A stretch of 64,000 nucleotides of DNA from Sipunculus nudus (GCA_026874595.1 CM049319.1:21129601-21193600), one strand, 5' to 3'. Counted from the first letter of the stretch, positions 49,754 through 61,921 are shown. Translations and numbers: made by a program. The notes: a model not told the origin generated them from the letters alone.

Positions 49754-51258
49754 CCGTAAAATCTCCACTTAAAACCGCACTTCCGATTAAAACCGCACCC
49801 AGACTTCGCCGAAATTCCAGGTGAGACACCGTGAGAGGCTCAAATACTAAGAACCCCCCTTTAAAACTGCACCAACTTTTGCTACGGAATGATTTGACAA
49901 AAGACACAATCAAGCTATCATCTAGAAATGAACAGGCGTAGGTTGTGACTCAGCCATTCCTGTCCACATTAAAATTCCTTGGGCATATTATTTAAACACA
50001 TCATAACACTTTTTTTTGCAGGGTCACTCAAGCATGAAGTTTGGGAAGACGTAAGGGCCGATGAACCTCTGCCTGTTTATACAGATTTTATATTCTGTGC
50101 CGTATTCTTGTTTACTACCGATGTCATTATATTTTGGAAAAAAAATATTCTGCTGATCCATTTCAAGTCACTGTATATTTTTATTCTAAAAGTAATATTT
50201 TGAAATCTTAATTTTTGATGAAAATTCCATTTTCTGGAATTACTTGGAAGATTCAAATCATTTTCATACCGGTTACTTCGGTATTATCATCGTCACGTCG
50301 TACGTTGACATCGCTCCATGTCACAATTTGCTGGTGCATTTGAAAACATCGCTGGTCTACTTAACTAAATATTAAAGTAACTGAAGTTACCTTGTCGAGA
50401 TACGCACGTATAGGAAACATGACGCTTGAAAACGAGTGATTTTAAGGTAAAATTAAAGTGGCCAGTCCGGGTAAGCAAGTTTTTTCCTGAAGAAAGTTTC
50501 CGTGTGGGGAGCCATTTTGTCAAGGCAGTGTTCGCGCAAGGCACGATGGGACAAAATAGGTGGCTGTTCTGTTTACCACCCACAGCGTACAGCCATTCAA
50601 AATATTCTTGGCAGAATACCAGGGCGTTTCAGCACATGGCGGCACTTAAACTTGATTTTAAAACGATCGTCTGCCATTGTGTGACTCTTTAGGATGTCAG
50701 CCTTTTATTCATTTTATGTTTGAAACAAATAATCATTGCTAAATAATGCCGCAAATGGGTTTAAAGTAGGCTTTTATTTCAATTTTGCTTGACCATGCCT
50801 TGTTATGGGTTCATAACTGAAATGAGATGAGTATGGAGCCCGGGTCACCTGGTGTGTAATTCTCAGCCTTGCACCAAGGCAAGACCATGCCCAGCGAAGT
50901 GGGCCACTGTGTGTTACAGCAGGGTTGTTGTAAACGTATTATTTGGTGACAATTACCAAGATTTTATAACAAGTTATATATCACACGAAAACTAATCAGC
51001 AATATTTAATCTATAAATAACAAATAATCGTAAATAACACATTTACACACGGCTGCCATGCATGCGAGACTGCTGCTAAGAACGGCCTTCGAAAGTTACG
51101 ATATTATCGCCCACTCGCCGGCCCAAAAACGATGTCTGTCAGGAAGATATTCAGGAAACCCTTCTAGTATAAACCGCACAGTGCTTTCAGGAAATCAACC
51201 CGATTTAAAGATTTTGAATTTCTTGATTAAACCGCGGTTTTAAGTGGAGATTTTACGG
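49754..51258. mobile_element. Non-autonomous TA-flanked DNA transposon, 1505 bp
   Basis: TA at 49752-49753 and 51259-51260. The inverted ends are CCGTAAAATCTCCACTTAAA in both directions, 20 of 20 identical, continuing through ACCGC. AAACCGC words recur just inside each end. The end pattern (C-GTAAAA-YCTC) resembles the pogo-like element at 25556. Frames inside (49979-50203, 50426-50692, minus 50365-50583) show no transposase motif. The perfect ends suggest a fairly recent insertion. Confidence 0.85.
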
Positions 51259-53516
51259 TACTGCACGTATATATTATCTGTAATAATTCCATCAAATACA
51301 GGGGGGGGGGGGGGTCATAGAAGATGACGAAAGGGGCATGTGAAGGGAGGGGGGGGGAGATTATGACAGGGGGAAGGTGCCATCCAGAGAGACTTTGTAC
51401 CACATGCCCTGTGTATATGTATATAGTGGCAGTATGTGCTGTACAGCAGGTATACTGTTCGCTTTTTGTTACTCTACAGTCTGAGCAATGGTTCAGTTGT
51501 GATTCTGTGGAGAGTGGAGCTCAACAGGTAATTTATTGTGTATCAGAGTAATCGGCTTAAAAGTAAACTCTGTGACAATGTAAGTTAATGCTGTAGAATT
51601 TATGTGAGAAATTTTCAAATGTGTTGATTTATGAAACTATAGTTCCAAATATTTTAAGAAAATAAAATATGCGTTGCATGCTGGGTATTTTTGTTTAATA
51701 AGTGAATAATAACAGATAATTAGTGGTTTGCGATTTGTCTGATTATTCATTGCGATCATAATTAATGTCAGTTATTTGTGTTCACAGTCTGAGAACTTTT
51801 TGCTGATGAAAATGTTTAAATAAATTAATATACACCAGTTGCTGTCATACTCCAGATTTTGTCTTCAACAGGAATTGTAAAATGTTTTTTAACATAATAC
51901 TAAAACTGCTGGTATTCCTCATCCATCTGAATATAGGCAAATTTTAACTAAGTGTTGCTGTTTGGAAATTCAGTTTAACTTGATTTTGGTTACTTAAAAA
52001 ATGAGTTATTTTACATTTAACACTTTGATATACGACAGTTTTATATATAAAAAAGCAGTGATAGAAGGAATGGTTTTAGAACACATATAGTAAAATGGGT
52101 CTGGGCACTTACCGTTATTTAATAAAACAACAGTTGAGAAATAGTGCTGATCGATGCAAATGGTGCTCTAAAAGGGGAAACTTGCAAAGTCTAAGAATAA
52201 TCTCTTTTCTTAGATTTACAGTTAAATTTTTTTTATATCTACAGAACCCATGGATAAACAACCCTGCATGTGGATTGCTAAATTTCATATGTCTATCTAT
52301 ATGACTATGCTGATTGATATAATAGCTGTGTTAAAACAATTCTGCTCTGTAGGTGGTTGTTTTTAATTCCTAATCAATAAGACAAAACTTACATCAGGGG
52401 AACTCTTGTATGACCTGAATCAAATCAATTTAAGTTTTATTTAGTGTCAGTTTTACACACTTTGCATAAGACCTACCACAAGCTGTAAAAAGCTAATATT
52501 ATTGACAAGTAAATAAAACATTAAGGCCTGAAACAGTGAAAGGCCTGATATAATCTTAGACAAATATTGATGCATGATGACATAAAGTAAGATAATAAAT
52601 GAAGCTGTATTCCTTTAAATCATATCAGAAATTATTGTACTACTAGTATGTATTTTCTAAGTGCCATGAACAGTGAGAGCTAATTAACATTGACTTTTAA
52701 ATTAATTAGTAGACTATAATTGATTAAGTGTCTTGATGAATCTGTATTAATTAATTGTCATAACAGTTATCCTATTGATTAATCGTTTAGATTTAATCAA
52801 ACTTGACATCCGAGGAACTCTGGCCTGAGAGGTGCTGTAATTGACTAATGTTCATGTACTCTGTAAATATATAAAGCAATAATTCATGCCAGAAAAGTCA
52901 GATTCAGACTATATACATCTTATAGTCACTATTTTGATCTTACATATTTCTCCATTAACTGGATGATTGTTTGCTATCAAAACTATACTTAAAAAATCTG
53001 TATAGGTGTTAATTAAACAATGCCAGGATTGTTAAGATAATATAATGCAAGAAGATCATAGTACTTCATCCATATTCAGTGACACTGTTGTCACAAAGTG
53101 TAAATTGATGCTGACCCAGATTCCTGCATTTTACCTGGACATGTATGGTATGTTTTAATTTCCTCACCAGCTCATCCTCATTTCAGTGTCATTGGCTTTA
53201 ATTATGAATTAATAAGTAGGCCGTATCCAGATTTGGTTTGCAGCTAACTCATTTTAGACTAAACCATTCTACTTTTAGTTTTGAAGTAGTACACTTTGTG
53301 TCAACATGAAATGTGTGTGTTTTACAAAAGCCTATAATGGTTTATTCAATAAAATGTGAGTGCTGGATATCCACACTTGGTTGTTAAGGTGTGTTTCCAT
53401 GTGGGCGTATGTGTGTATATGCATGAAAGATAGGTGTGTTTCCATATATATTCTGCTTTACATAATGATTGCATTATTATAAGACCAATTTTAATAATGT
53501 TATGTTTATCCTTGCA
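51259..53516. other. Intronic stretch with G runs
   Basis: G14 at 51301-51314 and another G run near 51350. The rest is AT-rich without recognised features. Confidence 0.45.
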
Positions 53517-53517
53517 G

Positions 53518-53573
53518 TTCTTGTGACCAGTGCCCTCTGTGTATTAAGTTTTAGCCTCTTTTTTGCAGTATGA
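53518..53573 (+). pseudogene. Decayed duplicate of the membrane exon start (pseudo-exon)
   Basis: An acceptor-like TTATCCTTGCAG ends at 53517. What follows matches the true exon (53675) for about 33 bases: TTCTTGTGACCAGTGCCCTC here, TTCGTGTAACCAGTGTCCTC there. In the same phase it reads LVTSALCVLSFSLFFAV and stops at TGA 53571-53573. The peptide remains hydrophobic. No donor is evident. If spliced in as a terminal exon it would truncate the protein after its membrane segment. The more likely reading is a partial tandem duplication that has decayed. Confidence 0.55.
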
Positions 53574-53674
53574 CATAGTTATCATAACAGTGGCTATACA
53601 TGGTCTCATTTGGCCTTTGATAATGCGATAATTTTGGGATAGAATGACTTTATTTGTATCGCTTTTCCTTGCAG

Positions 53675-53868
53675 TTCGTGTAACCAGTGTCCTCTGCCTG
53701 CTGGGAGTCGGCCTCGGCCTCGGATCACTGCTGCTGTACAAAATCATCTCCAAGTTCCTCACCTCGGATGACGACGAGAAGGACCAGCGAGAGTCTTCCA
53801 TCCCTCCAGTTGACATCTGCATTGGCCAGTTTCATGACCTTGACCCTACTCACAGGAGGTCACCACAG
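53675..53868 (+). CDS. Coding exon with membrane segment, unknown protein
   Basis: Acceptor TTTTCCTTGCAG ends at 53674 and donor CACAG|GTGAAT follows 53868. It enters two bases into a codon and leaves in phase 0. It encodes residues 84-148, counted from the ATG at 21436. A hydrophobic helix, VTSVLCLLGVGLGLGSLLLY (about 86-105), is followed by a basic KIISK, an acidic TSDDDEKDQRE, and a segment with CIGQFHDLDP and RRSPQ. The helix is glycine-rich (GxGxGxG), a pattern common in anchors of mitochondrial or ER proteins and in helix packing, but location is inferred only. It is markedly GC-richer than its surroundings, as real coding exons here are. An upstream decayed copy lies at 53518-53573. 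Confidence 0.85.
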
Positions 53869-55003
53869 GTGAATATATTAACCATTTGTCGTTAAAAATA
53901 TTCTCTGATTGTTACTTCAATCCATGCTTACTGAATGTGTTTGCAATTAACTTTCCATCTGAAATTAAGAGAATACTGGTATATATACTGGCATGTTTTT
54001 TGTCAAATCAAAACAGTTTTGGTAATCATGCTGAGCACATGGCTTTGCCTGGATATTTCATGTATTGAGAGAAGACTTTTATCAACACTGGATTTATGTA
54101 AAATATTATTATTTGTTAATAGAACAAATCCCCATCCAAACCCAAAGGTTTGTACAAATAAGTTCAGCAGAAGTTACAATAACCTGCTATCATAGAAACA
54201 AACAAACCAACAAATGAACAGAGGTAAAAGCATAACCTCCTTGGCAGAGATAACAAACATGGGTGAAAACACAAACCTTCTAATCATGAGGAAACACAGA
54301 TGAGTAGCAGTGCTTGGCCCTGAGTGGGTTCATCATCTCTCTGTAACTGTTACAGCGTGCATGTTTAACCTGTGCCAGCCTCGCTGATGAAGGTAGTTTT
54401 ATGTAGAACAGGTGTAGACCAGCATGTCTGGGCATTCCTGCATGTAGCCAGGTCAGGGAAACGGACAGTAATCGTGACAGGTTTGTGGGCCCCTCTTTCT
54501 CATTAGCTGGCTGGATAGTGCACAGCATAGACGACATTGAGGTGTTCTGTATGGACTATTTCTTGTCGTGACTTAACTGAGAAGAAAGATCTATGTGATG
54601 TAATATCATGTCCTGCCTCTTAAAACAACATTTGGTATGTATTTAAAACATTTACGGTGTAAAATTTGAGTATTGTTTTGACAGGGGTTTTGAGTTAGTA
54701 TGGTTTCTGGTACAGATGCATTTCTTTGTTTGTGTATGAATCTTGGTGCATGCATATATCTGCTTTATTCCAGGGATTGATGCTATCTTTTCCAATCATA
54801 GATTCTGTTTTTTGTGTTGGATGATAATTTTGTAAGTTGACACCATTTTCAAGGGATGCCAGTCCAAGCAGGACATGTATCTATATTTAGCAGTACATCT
54901 ATTTTCTGAAGTAAATATTCATTTTCACTATGGGGCTAGAAAAGGTCACTTTTTTTCTCATTTTGTATCTGCTGATTTTTGGTTTCAAAACTAAATGTAT
55001 TTT
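53869..55003. other. Start of the second intron, nothing specific seen
   Basis: Reading frames here have no splice support. The intron runs to 62354 and holds the three foldback elements. Confidence 0.5.
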
Positions 55004-56998
55004 ATATATATGTCAAGGCCCAGATCGCGATCTGGACGGATCTTGGATCTGTCCAGCCCAAACTGCGATCGCAATCCAGGCTGGCCAGATCTTAGATCCG
55101 TCCAGCCTAGATTGCGATCGCAGTTTAGTCCGGCCCAGACTGCAATCCTGTCTTTCTTGCTTCAGGATCGCAATCAGGACTGGACAGATCTAAGATCTGT
55201 CCAGTCAAGATTGCGATCCTAAACTTGACCAGCCCATATTGCGATCCATGCTTTTACGATCTCATGAGTGAAACATTGGTTGTTTTACCAACTCATTTGG
55301 TATTGCATTGTACCATTTTCCCATAATAAATACAATTATAATACAGAAAGACAATTTTCACTCCTTCATATCACAGGAGTGAAACATGGGATGTTTCACC
55401 AACTCATTTAGTATTGCATGGTTGTTGAAAAAAGGTAACAAGGAACCCATGGGTTTTATATGCTCACAAAATATGATTTGGAAGAAGAGGTAGGCAATTG
55501 CAGGTTTTGTGTTTGTAATATAAGCTGTATTATGAGCTGATGGTGTTTAACTAAAGTTATGTAAGATTATGATAATATCCTTGGAGACAAGGAAGAGGAT
55601 TGATGTCATTTATATTATATATAGTTGGAAATGGTGTGCTGTTTTTACATAGGTTTTGACTTGGCCATATAACTTATCTACATTGCAGTAGAATTATTTG
55701 AAAAAAATCCTGTCCATTATCAGTCATGGTAATTCTGATTTTTACAAATGAGAACTTTTATTTAATAATTACTGGTTATTCCTACCCAAGAATAAAACTT
55801 AAATAATATAACTATTTATTATAAATTAAAAACAAATATTGTGTCAAATATAATTTAAATTAAAAATAATAACAGCATCATATGAAAAGATCTTTTAATA
55901 ATATAATCAAAATAAATGATTATTAAAATAATATTATAGAATATTCATGAATACATTCATGATTACATTTTGAAAGTATTTGCATTTGTATTCAAATACT
56001 TTCATTTATACCTTTATTCCTATTTTTATGCATGAAATTATGGAGTACATATATTCATATTCACATTCAAATATATTTGCAAAGTATTCTTATCATGTCT
56101 GGTATTTATTCAGTTTCAGCAAAACAAAGTTCTTGAGAATCCAGAATTTACTAATTTCACAAATTGATCATAAGTATGATCATAATGATCATAAGTACCT
56201 GGTTTTATGGCTTTAATTTATATTTAAACATAAAACTATTATATTCACTTTGGACTACTTTCACATCAATCTAAGCACATAGCAAAAGTCTTATGACAAT
56301 TATCAACATTACAGAAATCATACAGAGAACTTGTCTAAGATCTGATTTTTTTATCATATATAAATATTTTTATTTTTAAAAATGTAAAAAAAAAATTAAA
56401 AGCAATCTCAACTATGAAACCATTATAAGAATAAAAAATAACTCAAGCATAAGAACACCCTATAAATTGTACAAGGAGATAACTAGAGATGGGCAAGTTT
56501 AATTTTATTAACATAAATTGAGGAACCAGCAATACAGATTTTTATTATTTACATAGTCTTGTGACAGCTGATACAGCCACGAGTCTTAATATTATTAGTG
56601 GAACATATTGACATATTTAATCAGTACTTGTCTGAGTAAAATTTTAACATTTTGACATATATTATTTTTTTTTTTAATTTTAAAATAACTATAAATTAAC
56701 AAGCTGAAACATTTGGATCGCATGGATTGCAATATGGGCTGGTCAAGTTTAGGATCGCAATCTTGACTGGACAGATCTTAGATCTGTCCAGTCCAGATTG
56801 CGATCCTGAAGCAAGAAAGACAGAATCGCAGTCTGGGCCGGACTAAACTGCGATCGCAATCTAGGCTGGACGGATCTAAGATCTGGCCAGCCTGGATTGC
56901 GATCGCAGTTTGGGCCGGCCTGAACTGCGATCGCAATTTGGGCTGGACAGATCTAAGATCCGTCCAGATCGCAATCTGGGCCTTGACATATATATATA
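55004..56998. mobile_element. Foldback element F1, GTCA ends, palindromic-word arms
   Basis: Outer ends are ATAT-GTCAAGGCCCAGAT and its inverse AT(C/T)TGGGCCTTGAC-ATAT. The arms (about 55011-55250 and 56715-56991) are inverted copies of each other, highly similar and rich in small palindromes: AGATCTAAGATCT, TGCGATCGCA, GGCCGG. The right arm has an extra 28-bp module. The loop of about 1.46 kb is AT-rich and non-coding, with a direct repeat of a GAGTGAAACAT block at 55266 and 55377. Frames 54995-55222 and 56778-57032 are translations of the arms. The class is not identified. Confidence 0.85.
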
Positions 56999-57017
56999 TA
57001 ATGTCAAAAAAATTTAT

Positions 57018-57240
57018 TAAGTTTATATCCATTTTGACTATTGTACCAGGAATATTTCAGTTTATCCTTGTCTGTCTGCTGATTTAGGTTTCCAAATTGA
57101 ATGAATGATATAATTAATGACAATAAAATTTTGAAGTTAATCTTCATTTTGACTATTGTACATCAGAACTTACTCATTATATTACATTTTGCATCCCCTG
57201 AATTTGGTTTCCAAAATGAATGACAGGTTTGCATAAGATT
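57018..57240 (+). repeat. Tandem duplication, about 115 bp unit, two diverged copies
   Basis: ATTTTGACTATTGTAC at 57031 and 57146, each followed about 60 bp later by a GGTTTCCAAA(T/A)TGAATGA block. Confidence 0.65.
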
Positions 57241-57339
57241 TGCTATGGTAACGCAGGAGGAAGTGGACAGGAGAAGAGAGAAGTGAACTTTACTCCAGCA
57301 GAAAACCAAGGCTTCTGATTAAGTGTTAACATTTGAAAA

Positions 57340-57770
57340 CTTTCCATGCAGTTGCCAGCAGCTGTCCATGTTAAAGCCCAACCATTTCCATGAACAATAT
57401 GGATGGCATGGACAGGACATGGACATTTTCCATGGTTTCCATACTGCAGGAAAAAAAAAGCACCAATACTCTATGCTTTTCAAAAGACAGCACAGACACC
57501 ACGGACAGCATTGACACAAAGCTGTGCTTTTCCTAGGACACTATGGACAGCATGGACACAAAGCCGTGCTTTTCCATGGACAGCACAGACACCATGGACA
57601 GCATTGACACAGAAAACCCTGCTTTTCTATGGTCACCATGCATGTGTCATTGAAATTATTTTTCTATGCTACATGGAAAAAGAGTGCTAATACTCCATGC
57701 TACATTTGCATGTAAAATAAAGCATGGGATTTCCATGGAAAGCTTGGACATTTTACAGCCAGGCTGATGC
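57340..57770. repeat. CATGG/GGACA-word repeat region
   Basis: Words such as CCATGG, ACAGCATGGACA, ACAGCACAGACACCA and GTGCTTTTCC recur in direct and inverted form. The block AGCACCAATACTCTATGC near 57460 recurs near 57680 as GTGCTAATACTCCATGC. It is reminiscent of the arms of F1-F3 but has no matched outer ends. Frames 57319-57519, 57323-57514 and 57403-57690 are its translations. Confidence 0.6.
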
Positions 57771-58499
57771 TCAGAATGGATTTGTCTACGAAGCAGTGAC
57801 TCATCTACACCCTCACAGTTTACATTGTAACTGTTGATTTGTTAATCCACATCCAGTCTGAGCCATATCAAACAAGGTGTGTGGCTGCTGGCAGTTTGAC
57901 CAGTCCTAAAGTCAGCTGGACAGTTTCTGATGCTAATGAAAGCCTGCACCTTTAGCAACAAAATATCTTTGGTGAAATCAGACCTGCAAGGCAACGTATA
58001 AAATTCATATGCTCACTCACAAATTTATGAACACATCTTTGGAGGTTTCTAGGTGTTATAACCATCAGTTTGGACGATTATAAACCCAGGAGACCCACAG
58101 GTGTGGTGGACACCATGCCTGGGTGACAGCAGGATACAGTCAGCATGATACTTGATAGGAAGCACGTGCTACCACCCTGTCATGTAGTCCCATACCAAAA
58201 TGAAACTCTGCAGATGTACATGATTTAGAAAGTTCAGCATAAAAAATGGAGGCAGTTACCTCCACCAACAAAAAAGATTTAAATTTCTTTTTTTCAAATG
58301 CGATGTTATAGTGTTTGGTGAATTTATCAGGTGAAATCCATGCATTCTTGCTCTTATATATGATCATTTTAAAGATGAATGATACACTTTTCTTATAATT
58401 GGCTAATTTATGTATATTTAATTTATACTTCAAAAAATATTTTGTACTGGACTGAGTGCACTGAAAAGATTGCAAAAAAACATGTTTTGAGGTTCATAC
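57771..58499. other. Intronic stretch, nothing specific seen
   Basis: A minus 111-codon frame (58140-58475) has no domain or splice support. Confidence 0.45.
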
Positions 58500-60672
58500 G
58501 TATATGTCAGAGACGAGATTAAAATCCAGGCGGATTTTAAATTCGCCTAGACGAGATTGCGATTGTGATCTCGCCTAGGCAAGATTGCAATTGTGATCTC
58601 GGCTAGACGGATTTTAAACTCGCCTAGACAAGATCACAATCGCAATCTCGCCTAGGCGAGATTAAAATCCATCATGGAGCAGGCCAGGATTTTAATCTCG
58701 CCTAGGCGAGTTTAAAATCCGTCTGGTGTCATCCAGGCGAGTTTAAAATCTGCCTGATATTACTTAGACGAGGTTAAAATCTGCCTAGGCGAGATTGAAA
58801 TAGTGATCTGATCTAATTTCCTAATATATTAAGCATTGTAATTGACATATGAAAGATGTTTTCAGTCGGATTTTCAATATTTTAACACTAAATGGTTATA
58901 TATAGTTAAAAGATAATATATTTATTAATATTTACAGAATATTATAGTATTAATGTAATAATTAACTTTTTTACAGTAATGCAATAGTTATTCATGTGAT
59001 AATTAACATTAATTTTGGAAACAGAATTATGAAATAGATATTTGATTATTATTTGCACCTTTGATGTGTTTCATGTGGTCTACAGCATCCTTATCATACC
59101 AATTATTTGCAAAACATTTATCTTTATTTTTTTTCTCCAGTTTTCTTAACAACCTTGTGTTTGTAAATATCACTAATAATTTTTACAAAAAAATAATTTG
59201 TTATTGTATTTAAATATATGGCAATTAGAGAGTAACAAGAGGTATATTGAAGCACACTTATGAGATATTGTGAACAGCAAATCTGGGGGAAAAAGTCATC
59301 CACTTGCATATTGAATCAATCATAGATAGATAGATAGACAGATAGATAGATTAGTCTAGATAGCTATTACTTCACTATTTAATGAGTATATTACACATTA
59401 ACATAAACAATCATCCTATTTGATAGTTCTTACATGACAAACAGAACAAATTAGTTGGTTGATCTAGTTCAAATGTTTCTTTTCACCCAGGTATTCAACA
59501 CTCAACAGTCAAAACATGTACGCTTATGGTACAAAATATGCAGGGTATCAGTATTTATGATGGACTTTGATACACCATCCTTTTTTTTGGTAATTAAACA
59601 TCATATGAGAAAAGGTAAAAGTTGATACACAGATGTATGCATGTGAATATTTCTTTGTCTTATTTAGTCTTTTCTTATAATGTATATAATATTCTTCTGT
59701 CCTTTTTTAAATGTTTTGTGAGGCATTTTGTGAAGCTTCAATATTTATGTAGACTGTGTTACAAGATAACTGCCTTTTTTTGGACAGTATTATATCATAT
59801 CAGAAAAAATATGATTTCTAGATTCATAGAGTAATAGATCATTTATGCATGTGAACATGCATTGAATTATATTGATAAAAAATAAATGAGCTATGTTCCT
59901 TTTGTCTTTTTAAAATACTACATTACTAATATTACTAATACCAGTTTCCCTTCAAATTAATATTGACAACAAAATTATTATGTAAATAATCAGCAGCAGC
60001 CCACATCATATATCATTTGAATATGCCATATAAGTTTCTTATTACCTAGTTTATAAATTAAAATATAAATAAAAAATTAATGTTAATTATTACATGAATA
60101 TTATAATATTCTGTAAATATTATTAAATATATATTACTTGTGAACTATACATAACCATATTAATAAAAAATATATAATATAAAATATTCCATTTCCAAAA
60201 TTAATGTTAATTATTACATTAATAATATACTATTCTGTAAATATTAATAAATATATAACTTGTGAACTATACATAACCATTCAGTGTTAAAATATTGAAA
60301 ATCTGACTGAAAACATCTTTCCTAAGTCAATTACAATGCATAATTTATTGGGAAATTAGATCAGATCACTATTTTAATCTCGCCTAGGCAGATTTTAAAC
60401 TCGCCCAAGTGATATCAGGCAGATTTTAAACTCGCCTGGATGACACCAGTCAGATTTTAAACTCGCCTAGGCAAGATTAAAATCCTGGCCTGCTCCATGA
60501 TGGATTTTAATCTGGCCTAGGCGAGATTGTGATTGTGATCTCGTCTAGGCGAGTTTAAAATCCGTCTAGCCGAGATCACAATTGCAATCTCGCCTAGGCG
60601 AGATCACAATCGCAATCTCGTCTAGGCGAATTTAAAATCCGCCTGGATTTCAATCTCGTCTCTGACATATAC
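58500..60672. mobile_element. Foldback element F2, GTCA ends, very long arms
   Basis: Ends are GTATAT-GTCAGAGACGAGATT and its inverse CTCGTCTCTGAC-ATATAC. The inverted arms run about 58500-59020 and 60190-60672. The outer 300 bp of each arm are made of repeated palindromic words: GCCTAGGC, TCTCGCCTAGGCGAGAT, ATTTTAAACTCGCC, GCAATTGTGATC. The inner 200 bp are AT-rich but still pair well. The last part of the right arm is duplicated in direct order (60071-60167 and 60199-60284). The loop (59021-60070) is non-coding and holds a GATA microsatellite. The class is not identified. Confidence 0.85.
59322..59350. repeat. (GATA)n microsatellite
   Basis: Seven or so GATA units, one reading GACA. Confidence 0.9.
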
Positions 60673-61149
60673 AGTTTCATTTATTGGAAAGCAATATCTG
60701 TGTTTTCCTAAAAAAATATGTGAATATCTGATTGGAAATTTTCAGTGTAGATGGGCAGAGATCTATAGGTGACAATGGAGATACCCTGGTGCTCTCTCAC
60801 GCCAATGTGTCAGATGCAGTTGTGGCTACTGTAATTATGTCGGATTTACAATCTGTAGGATAAATTTATTACTGAACAAGAAAGTAGTTGAAGACCTCAT
60901 GTATACCTCCACCAGCTTTATGGTACACAGGAAAGAAGCCAGAGGAATGTGTCATACTTCATCAAGTCCATGTTTAGATCACAGGTCAACTTTAGAACAA
61001 AGCTGGCCCATACTACCAGGGAATGGCAATGCCCTTTGGTTGGATAAAGATGACATGGTGACCATAATCTGTATTATAAATGATGGTAGTGCCACTCAAC
61101 TGTTGTTGAAACCATTTTGTGGACCCCCTTCTGAAATGCTTGTTTTACA
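60673..61149. other. Intronic stretch, nothing specific seen
   Basis: An 87-codon frame at 60899-61162 looks protein-like in composition but has no domain and no paired splice sites that keep the frame. Confidence 0.4.
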
Positions 61150-61662
61150 TGCCCGTCAGTGACAGGACGTATTATGGTATATCCATGCATGGTCTGTCCA
61201 TCGATCCCTCTGTCAGTTAATTTTTTGTTTTGCATGAAAGCCTACCTGAGCTTTGATGGATTGTCATGAAACTCACCATAACAACTAACCTGAATAGATT
61301 ATCTTGCCAGAGTTCAATTATGGGCAAAATCTCCACAACTTTAAAAAGGTCACTAAGGTACTTTGTGGTCCCACTGCAAATCACTTACCAGGAATATGAT
61401 GAATTTTGATAAAACTCAACAGAAATATATATTAATCAATATAATATCTCACCTTAGTGAGATTTTCAGCAAAATCAAAGCATTTTTAATAAGGTCAGAG
61501 GTCACCAAGCTTTGATGGTGCCATGATGACTTACCAAAAATCTATGGAGTTTCATGAAACTCGTATGAATATTAACTAATACAGGTGCTCACCTTGATTA
61601 CATTCTCAGCAAAATTCATGTGTATTTAATGAGGTCAGAGGTCACAAAATATGTGACGGGCA
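61150..61662 (+). repeat. Hairpin-headed repeat R6 with tandem core and 9-bp inverted ends
   Basis: TGCCCGTCA at 61150-61158 and its inverse TGACGGGCA at 61654-61662 frame the element. The head continues CAGGACGTATTATGGTATA and then GTCTGTCCATCGATCC, the same layout as R1-R4. The core has two or three units of about 150 bp with CATGAAACTC and AGGTCAGAGGTCAC words. Confidence 0.65.
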
Positions 61663-61921
61663 CATTATATACCATTTGTGGTCCTCTTGTTGGTCTTGGA
61701 ACTCAGGAAACCCTCCAGCTGTGCAATGAAACAGTCATTTACTCAAGACTTAATAGATAGGACAACAGTGAATGTTTTTTTGTCATTTTGCAATATATAT
61801 CATATCTAAACCATTTTGAATAATAATGAAATTTAAAAAAAAGGCCAATGTTATCAGAGTTACAGCACTGGCTTTGAGCACTTAATGATATATTGAACAT
61901 GTAAATAGTGTACAAAGATAA

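Noticed and set aside
50426-50692. Overlapping plus and minus frames inside the 49754-51258 element
   Set aside because: No transposase motif, and frames on both strands at the same place argue for chance.
54995-57032. Frames 54995-55222, 54930-55193 and minus 56778-57032 with near-identical peptides
   Set aside because: They are the two inverted arms of F1 translated. The similarity is that of the DNA repeat.
60899-61162. 87-codon plus frame with protein-like composition
   Set aside because: No acceptor/donor pair keeps the frame with the flanking exons, no domain, and the end runs into repeat R6.
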